Assembly (NCBI RefSeq): GCF_014201195.1
Contig: NZ_JACHDS010000001.1
Span: 2,480,001 to 2,544,000 of the forward strand
Length of the DNA: 64,000 bases
Origin: Nocardiopsis mwathae
Lineage (GTDB): Bacteria > Actinomycetota > Actinomycetes > Streptosporangiales > Streptosporangiaceae
Reading direction: 5' to 3'
The position numbers and the translations under genes were made by a program. Numbering within the stretch: the stretch's first letter is position 1; each line of letters starts with the position of its first letter. Below the pieces are notes generated by a model. That model saw only the letters and a program-made list of their open reading frames with translations. It was not told the DNA's origin and ran no database searches. Of this stretch, positions 59,241 to 64,000 are shown in pieces.

Positions 59241-60197
59241 TCAGCCGCACGGCGCGGCGATACGGGCGGCCAGCGCCCGCAGGCGCTCCGGGCCGGTCGG
59301 CTCCTCGGCCGCCAGCGGCAGTTCGACGACGCCCTGCCCGGCGAAGCGGCGCCGGGCGGCGGCCAGCACCCGCTCGTCGGCGTCGGCCGGAACCTGGTTG
59401 ATCACGGCCGGACCCAGCCGGAACCCCGCCCCGGCGAGCCGGTCGGCGGCGCGCTCGGTCTCGGCCAGCACCATGCGTCTGGGCACCAGCACCAGCCGCA
59501 CGCACGCGTCGCCGCGCAGGCGCTCGGCGGCGCGCTCCAGGCGCAGGCGGCGCTCGTGCAGTCGGCGCAGGAGCGGGTCCTCGGCGGCGTCGCCCTGCTC
59601 CCGGGCGCCGACCACGTCGGCGGCGAAGCGGTCGGCGTCCAGGGCGCGCTCACGCTGCCGCGCCAGACCGCGCACCCAGGGGGTGAGCAGCGCGGGAAGG
59701 TCGAGCATACGCAGCAGGTGGCCGGTGGGGGCGCTGTCCACGACGAGCCGGTCCCACTCCCCCGGCACCTGGTCCATGGCGTCGATGAGCAGGTCGGCGA
59801 GGGCCGACTCGACCATGCCGGGCCCCGCCGCGGCGTGCGCGAGGTGGCGGCGCACCGCGGGCATGATCTCGCGGGGCAGCGCGGCGTGCGCGTCCTCGGT
59901 GACCTGCTCGACGCGGCGCCGGACCGCGGCCTCGGCGTCCGGCTCCGCCGCCCACAGCCCGTCTGCCACCCGCCGCGGCCGGTCCCCCAACCGGGTCTCC
60001 AGGGCGTCGCCCAGCGAGTGGGCGGGGTCGGTGGAGATCACCAGGGTGCGGCGGCCCGCGTCGGAGTGCGCCAGGGCGGCGGCAGCGGCCATGGTCGTCT
60101 TGCCCACACCGCCCTTGCCGCCGAAGAAGGTGATCGGCGCGTCGGCGGCGTGCACGCCCACGCCCGCACCCGCCCCGCGTCGTGCGTCGGTGCCCAC
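59241..60197 (-). CDS. ArsA/Get3-type ATPase, single-domain
   Basis: The 318-residue protein has the deviant Walker A FFGGKGGVGKTT near residue 25, Switch I STDPAHSLGDAL and the Walker B/Switch II region LVVDSAPTGHLLRM, all typical of ArsA/Get3 ATPases. The Get3 CXXC zinc motif and the ArsA As-binding cysteines are not visible; only isolated Cys occur. The GTG at 60197 has GGGGGAGC upstream. It is the third gene of the cstA-small protein-ArsA operon. Likely roles are membrane-protein targeting or transporter assembly rather than arsenite export, by inference from context. Confidence 0.9.
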   Translation of the reverse strand: MGTDARRGAGAGVGVHAADAPITFFGGKGGVGKTTMAAAAALAHSDAGRRTLVISTDPAHSLGDALETRLGDRPRRVADGLWAAEPDAEAAVRRRVEQVTEDAHAALPREIMPAVRRHLAHAAAGPGMVESALADLLIDAMDQVPGEWDRLVVDSAPTGHLLRMLDLPALLTPWVRGLARQRERALDADRFAADVVGAREQGDAAEDPLLRRLHERRLRLERAAERLRGDACVRLVLVPRRMVLAETERAADRLAGAGFRLGPAVINQVPADADERVLAAARRRFAGQGVVELPLAAEEPTGPERLRALAARIAAPCG

Positions 60198-60237
60198 GCT
60201 CCCCCGCCCTCTCTCCTCCACCCGCCCGGTCCGCCCC

Positions 60238-60576
60238 TCAGCAGCACACCCGGGCGTCGCCGAACTCCTCACTCCCCGTGCGCCGATGCCATTCATGCAG
60301 GTCGGCGACCATGTAGGGGATCAGCTCAAGGGTTTCATAGGCCACCGGGTTGTCCACCCCGAGCGTGTCGAGCATGAGCAGCGCCCGCAGGGTGTCCTGC
60401 TGCCTGCGGGCCTCCCGGCGCCGCGCATATCCCCAGCGGGCGTCGAACACGGCGTCGTGGGCGGCCTCGAAGCGGCGCCATGCGGCGATCGCACCCCGCC
60501 AGGCCGCCGCGGCACGACCGCCCGGCGTGGCGCCCCGGGGTGCCCCGCCGGGGTCGGGGGCGGCCGCCGACGCCAC
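60238..60576 (-). CDS. Small CC-tail protein (cory-CC-star type)
   Basis: The 112-residue protein has a disordered N-terminus and a central helical part (AWRGAIAAWRRFEAAHDAVF, WGYARRREARRQQ, DTLRALLMLDTLGVDNPVAY). It ends in VCC immediately before the stop, the hallmark of the cory-CC-star family found beside cstA in actinobacteria. Its GTG start overlaps the cstA stop by one base (TAGTG), implying coupled translation. The ArsA-type ATPase follows 40 bases later. The C-terminal dicysteine could bind a metal, be acylated or hand over to the ATPase; the role is unknown. Confidence 0.85.
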   Translation of the reverse strand: MASAAAPDPGGAPRGATPGGRAAAAWRGAIAAWRRFEAAHDAVFDARWGYARRREARRQQDTLRALLMLDTLGVDNPVAYETLELIPYMVADLHEWHRRTGSEEFGDARVCC

Positions 60577-62348
60577 TACCTCTCCTCACCCTCGGCGGAG
60601 CCCTCGGACGCGGTCGCGTCGGCTCCGGTGACGGCCGCACCACCGGCCGCGGAGGCCGTCCGCTGCGCCCAGGCCGCGCGAAGGGCCATCGCGGCTTCGA
60701 CGACCATCCAGATGGCCAGGCCGAAGATGGCGGCGTCGAGCGGGGCGAGGAGGAAGACCTGCAGCGGATCGTCGGAGGTGGCGAAGCCGATGAGCTGGAT
60801 GATCAGCGCCCAGGAGGTCATGATCACCAGGAACACCAGCGGGATGAGGATGACGATCGGATTGCGGCCGTTCTTGGTGACCCACACCGCGATGACCGAG
60901 AGCGCCAGCCCCGCGGTGAGCTGGTTGGTGGTGCCGAACAGCAGCCAGAGCGTACCCAGCGCGAAGTCGCCGGGCACCATGGCCAGGCAGATCGGGATGA
61001 CGACGGCGACCAGTGTGGCGAGCGTGATGTTGCGGGCCAGCGGCTTGAAGCCGACGATTTCGGAGATCTCCTGGATGATGTAGCGCTGCAGGCGCACTGC
61101 GGTGTCCAGGCTCGTGGCGGCGAAGCTGACCACGACCACGGTGGCGAAGACCAGGCCGACGTTGAGCGGGACGCCGAGGTTCCCGGCGAAGTTCGCCACG
61201 CCCTCGGTGAACTTCCCGGCGGGGCCGTCCTGGGCGGAGCCCCAGTCGGCGTAGAGGACGTTCCACTGAGCGGCGGGGTCGGCGGCCAGGACGACCACAC
61301 CGGCGGTGCAGGCCAGGATCGAGCACAGCGCGAGGGTGCCCTCGCCGAGCGAGCTGAGGTAGCCGACGTAGCGGGCGTCGGTCTCCTTGTCGAGCTGCTT
61401 GGCGGTGGTCCCGGAGGAGACCAGGCTGTGGAAGCCGGACACCGCGCCGCAGGCGATGGTGATGAACAGCAGCGGGAACCACGACGGCGAGTCGGCCGGA
61501 ACGTCGTTGACGACGGGGGCGGCGATAGTGTTCATCCCGATGATCACCCCGAGGATGATCACGCCCAGCGCGAGCACCATCTGCTGCTGGTTGATGTAGT
61601 CGCGCGGCTGGAGCAGCAGCCACACCGGCAGGCGGGACGCGAAGAAGGTGTAGGTGAAGATCAGCACCACCCACACCGTCAGCGGCTCGACCCCGACCGC
61701 CTGCGCCAGCGGGTCCACGGTGATCGGGAACCGCTCTCCCAGCGGGATGCAGGCGTAGACGACGGCCAGCGCGACCAGTGACGGCAGCAGGGCGGCGGTG
61801 CGGCGGCGGTAGACGAACTGGCCGACGCCGATCGCCAGCGGAATGGTCACCAGCACCGACAGCACGGCCTCCGGGGTGCTGATGAACAGCCCGGAGATGA
61901 CCACGGCGAACACCGCGTTCACCATCGTCACCAGGAAGAAGATGATCAGCAGGAAGAGGATGCGGGCCCGCTTGCCGATGACGTCGCGGGCCAGGGTGCC
62001 GATGCTGCGGCCCTTGTGCCGGACCGAGACCACGATCGACCCGAAGTCGTGCGCGCCCGATGCGAAGATCGTGCCGAGGACCACCCACAGCAGCGCCGGC
62101 CCCCACCCCCAGAACACCGCGATGGCCGGGCCGACGATGGGCGCCGCTCCGGCCACCGAGATGAAGTGGTGGGCGAAGACGATGTGCTTGTTCGTGGGCA
62201 CGAAGTCGACGCCGTCGGCGTAGCGGTGCGCCGGCGTGACGAACGCGGGGTCCAGCGCGTAGACGTGTTCGGCGAGGTAGGCGGAGTAGTACCGGTAGCC
62301 CAGCGCGAAGACCGCCAGGACGGCCAGCAACACGACGACTGCGGGCAT
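60576..62348 (-). CDS. cstA: Carbon starvation protein A (CstA-type transporter)
   Basis: CstA-family proteins are large membrane transporters induced by carbon limitation and take up pyruvate and perhaps peptides in enterobacteria. The 590-residue protein has the family's conserved N-terminal block (TNKHIVFAHHFISVAGAAPI, VGPAIAVFWGWGPALLW, FASGAHDFGS) and about 16-18 transmembrane helices. The ATG at 62348 has GAGGAG upstream. It is the first gene of an operon with a CC-tail small protein and an ArsA-type ATPase. In this organism it may import pyruvate or peptides when sugar is scarce. Confidence 0.93.
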   Translation of the reverse strand: MPAVVVLLAVLAVFALGYRYYSAYLAEHVYALDPAFVTPAHRYADGVDFVPTNKHIVFAHHFISVAGAAPIVGPAIAVFWGWGPALLWVVLGTIFASGAHDFGSIVVSVRHKGRSIGTLARDVIGKRARILFLLIIFFLVTMVNAVFAVVISGLFISTPEAVLSVLVTIPLAIGVGQFVYRRRTAALLPSLVALAVVYACIPLGERFPITVDPLAQAVGVEPLTVWVVLIFTYTFFASRLPVWLLLQPRDYINQQQMVLALGVIILGVIIGMNTIAAPVVNDVPADSPSWFPLLFITIACGAVSGFHSLVSSGTTAKQLDKETDARYVGYLSSLGEGTLALCSILACTAGVVVLAADPAAQWNVLYADWGSAQDGPAGKFTEGVANFAGNLGVPLNVGLVFATVVVVSFAATSLDTAVRLQRYIIQEISEIVGFKPLARNITLATLVAVVIPICLAMVPGDFALGTLWLLFGTTNQLTAGLALSVIAVWVTKNGRNPIVILIPLVFLVIMTSWALIIQLIGFATSDDPLQVFLLAPLDAAIFGLAIWMVVEAAMALRAAWAQRTASAAGGAAVTGADATASEGSAEGEER

Positions 62349-62484
62349 TCAGGCTCCTCACGAGGTCGGCCGCGGATCGGCACCGGGCCGGAAACGCGGC
62401 CGGGGCGGCCGCCCGTTGCCCGAAAGATGATCTCCTGCATCAGCTGGGTGATATGCATCGGTTAAGCTCCGCCTGAACCTAGCA

Positions 62485-62503
62485 TGAGACTTTCCTCACC
62501 TAA
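62485..62503. promoter_or_regulatory. Possible DtxR/IdeR-type iron box
   Basis: TGAGACTTTCCTCACCTAA matches the actinobacterial iron box TTAGGTTAGGCTCACCTAA at 13 of 19 positions, with the right half (CTCACCTAA) perfect. A second, poorer half (CCTGAACCTAG) lies 22 bases upstream at 62472. The box ends 10 bases before the GTG of the downstream gene, a repressor-like position. Confidence 0.3.
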
Positions 62504-62513
62504 AGGTCACATT

Positions 62514-63347
62514 GTGCGTGAGTTGATCACGGTTTGGCGGCGGTCCACGGCCGCCGAGCTGTGCTGGATCGCCCCGGACGGACCCACCGGGATCCCGGTC
62601 GTGCCGCTGCTCTGGGACGACCGCCCGTGCGTCGCGCTGCCGCTGGCCCACCTCGCCGCGGTCGACACCATGACCTCGGGCACGGCCGCGTTCGCCGTCA
62701 CCGGGGAGCGGCCCGGCGGCGCACCCGCCATGGTGGCCGCGGGACGCGTCGACATCCGCTTCGATCTGGAGGGCGAGGGCTTCGTCGACCACCTGCTGGA
62801 CCAGGAGGCCGTCAAGTACCCGCCGACCCGGCTTCGGTCGGACAGCATGATGGCGCGCCGCGAGAACTGGTGGTGGCTGGCGCGTGTCCTGATCACCCTT
62901 GCCGATGTGGAGAACGTCCGCGAGCTCCCCGGCCGCTCCCGCCCGGAGGACGCCCTCCTCGTCCGTCCCGACGAGCGCGGCACCCATGGCCGGGGCCCCC
63001 GCCCCGACCTGCCCCGCGTCGACGTCGTCACCGCCCGGGAGTGGCCGCAGGACCCCGGTGCGACGGCCGACCTGTGGGAGCGCGGTGGCTCCCCCCTGGA
63101 AGGCGCGGGCGAGCCCGCGTTCGCCTTCTCCCATGCCCACAGCCCCGATCGCGAACGCTGGGAGCGCTGGCACCGCACCGGAACCCTCATCGGCGAGGAA
63201 CTGCGCGTCGCCGCCGGTGCCGGCGGCCCCACCGCCGGACTCCGCCCCTTCGGCGTCATCGAACGCTTCCGCAACCACCGGGACGTCGCCCGGCGATGCC
63301 GCCGCGGCATCGCCGCGGCGGAGTCGCGCTTGGTCGACAGCCCGTGA
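62514..63347 (+). CDS. Hypothetical protein, possibly FMN-binding split-barrel-like
   Basis: I do not firmly recognise this 277-residue protein. Its N-terminal part (VWRRSTAAELCWIAPDGPTG, IPVVPLLWDDRPCVALPLAHL) and the later VAAGRVDIRF, FVDHLLDQEAVKYPPTRLRS and RRENWWWLARVLITLADVEN recall pyridoxamine-phosphate-oxidase-like (split-barrel) proteins. The C-terminus is Arg-rich. The GTG at 62514 has AGGT about eight bases upstream; an in-frame ATG at 62484 would add ten residues. It is divergent from cstA. A possible iron box overlaps its leader, which would fit a haem- or siderophore-linked role. Confidence 0.65.
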   Translation: MRELITVWRRSTAAELCWIAPDGPTGIPVVPLLWDDRPCVALPLAHLAAVDTMTSGTAAFAVTGERPGGAPAMVAAGRVDIRFDLEGEGFVDHLLDQEAVKYPPTRLRSDSMMARRENWWWLARVLITLADVENVRELPGRSRPEDALLVRPDERGTHGRGPRPDLPRVDVVTAREWPQDPGATADLWERGGSPLEGAGEPAFAFSHAHSPDRERWERWHRTGTLIGEELRVAAGAGGPTAGLRPFGVIERFRNHRDVARRCRRGIAAAESRLVDSP

Positions 63348-63379
63348 CCCCCACCGCCTCCCCCCGTAGCATCGGGTCC

Positions 63380-63826
63380 ATGGCGCTCACCATCCGCCCG
63401 GCCGTCGCCGCCGACCTGCCCGGCCTACTGGCGCTCTACCGTGAGCTGAACCCGGACGACCCGCCGCTGCCGCAGGACTCCGCCGACCGGATCTGGGCGG
63501 ACATCGCCGTCCAGCGGGGCCGCACCGTCCTTGTCGCCGACCAGGAGGGGACACCGGTCGGCACGGCCGACTGTACGGTCCTGCCCAACCTCACCCGCGG
63601 CGGACGCTCGATCCTCCTCGTGGAGAACGTCGTCGTGGCCGCCGCCCACCGCCGACGCGGCATCGGCCGACGGCTCATGGGCTCCGTCGTTCGGCTCGCC
63701 GAGTCCAACGGCTGCTACAAGGTGCAGCTTCTGGCCGCCGACGAGGCGGAAGCACACCTCTTCTACCGGTCGTGCGGCTTCGGTTCGACCGCTCCGGGGT
63801 TCCGCCGCTATCTTGCGCGCCCGTGA
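63380..63826 (+). CDS. GNAT-family N-acetyltransferase
   Basis: The 148-residue acetyl-CoA-dependent transferase opens LTIRPAVAADLPGLLALYRE. The acetyl-CoA-binding motif is RRRGIGRRLMGSVVRLAESNG, with LLVENVVVAAAHRR just before it. The C-terminus (AEAHLFYRSCGFGSTAPGFRRYL) is typical of GNATs acting on small molecules or protein N-termini. It follows the hypothetical gene by 32 bases on the same strand and may be co-transcribed. The substrate is unknown. Confidence 0.92.
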   Translation: MALTIRPAVAADLPGLLALYRELNPDDPPLPQDSADRIWADIAVQRGRTVLVADQEGTPVGTADCTVLPNLTRGGRSILLVENVVVAAAHRRRGIGRRLMGSVVRLAESNGCYKVQLLAADEAEAHLFYRSCGFGSTAPGFRRYLARP

Positions 63827-63965
63827 TCGGCGCCGCAGATCGGACCGGTGGTGCCCCCGACGCTCGGCGGCGGAATCGGGCGTCCCCGTCTCGAAGACAC
63901 GGCCGCCCCGCGGCCGGCGGGCGGCGCGGGGCGGTGGGTCGGGGCCGCTCGGCGGGCGGGACGGG

Positions 63966-64000
63966 TCAGACCTTGCGCCACCTGGGGATCCAGGCGCCGT
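63966..64000 (-). CDS. Possible 3' end of a gene entering from the right edge
   Basis: The frame reads GAWIPRWRKV then TGA on the minus strand and is open to the edge of the window. It is too short to name; the Arg/Lys-rich ending is only suggestive. Confidence 0.3.
   Translation of the reverse strand, partial: GAWIPRWRKV

Noticed and set aside
59241-60197. Arsenic resistance gene (arsA)
   Set aside because: No arsenite-binding Cys set, no arsB/arsR neighbour; operon context is cstA and a CC-tail protein.

Overview
The window is very GC-rich DNA with strong third-position G/C bias, frequent GTG starts and clear AGGAGG-type ribosome binding sites. A complete Pup-proteasome gene cluster, TatA/TatC, a HelY-type helicase, a fused PafBC, DUF397 and DUF5999 proteins and a secreted alpha-lytic/NAPase-type serine protease all point to a filamentous actinobacterium. 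Nocardiopsaceae or a close relative is my best guess. That placement is an inference from gene content; no rRNA or housekeeping phylogenetic marker is present.

Layout. (1) 0-12 kb: an alpha-glucoside-type ABC importer (ATPase, lipoprotein binding protein, two permeases, all minus strand) faces a second MsmK-type ATPase. After it come an acyl-CoA dehydrogenase, a Phd/YefM-RelE toxin-antitoxin pair, a PimB-like mannosyltransferase, a GH13 alpha-glucosidase and a SnoaL-like protein. (2) 11.9-12.2 kb: two repeat elements, a 90-bp tandem duplication and an 80-bp palindromic element. (3) 12-34 kb: a block whose order resembles the mycobacterial helY-tatC-tatA-pafBC-pafA-prcAB-pup-dop-mpa-trmI region. 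Here it also holds a diacylglycerol kinase family protein, a DUF397 protein, a DUF3866 protein, an FKBP lipoprotein and, unusually, a divergently oriented secreted S1 protease between pup and dop. (4) 34-46 kb: polyphosphate glucokinase, an XRE/TPR-like regulator with a SLOG-type protein, an M50 protease, a RecB-type Fe-S nuclease, a NarL-type two-component system, a ThrE-type exporter, endonuclease V and small conserved proteins. (5) 46-55 kb: gcvP behind a single-aptamer glycine riboswitch, then MerR, a DUF151 nuclease-like protein and a GarA-type FHA protein. This is the garA neighbourhood of actinobacteria, but it is interrupted by a glyoxalase, an N-terminally truncated IS256-family transposase and a tiny secreted protein. 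(6) 55-64 kb: a mannose-1-phosphate guanylyltransferase/phosphomannomutase fusion, a CDP-alcohol phosphatidyltransferase, a cstA / CC-tail small protein / ArsA-type ATPase operon, a possibly iron-regulated hypothetical protein and a GNAT acetyltransferase.

How the genes work together. The importer plus the nearby GH13 enzyme would take up and hydrolyse alpha-glucosides. Pup (already ending in Glu), PafA, Dop, Mpa and the 20S core form a full pupylation/degradation pathway, with PafBC as the linked DNA-damage regulator. GarA/FHA and GcvP link glutamate/TCA control with glycine cleavage.

No rRNA, tRNA, CRISPR array or prophage was recognised. Several long perfect palindromes (54 bp at 17743-17796, 50 bp at 33674-33723) and the repeats near 12 kb are the structures least explained by gene content. 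The CstA/CC-tail/ArsA operon is the least understood conserved gene system here.
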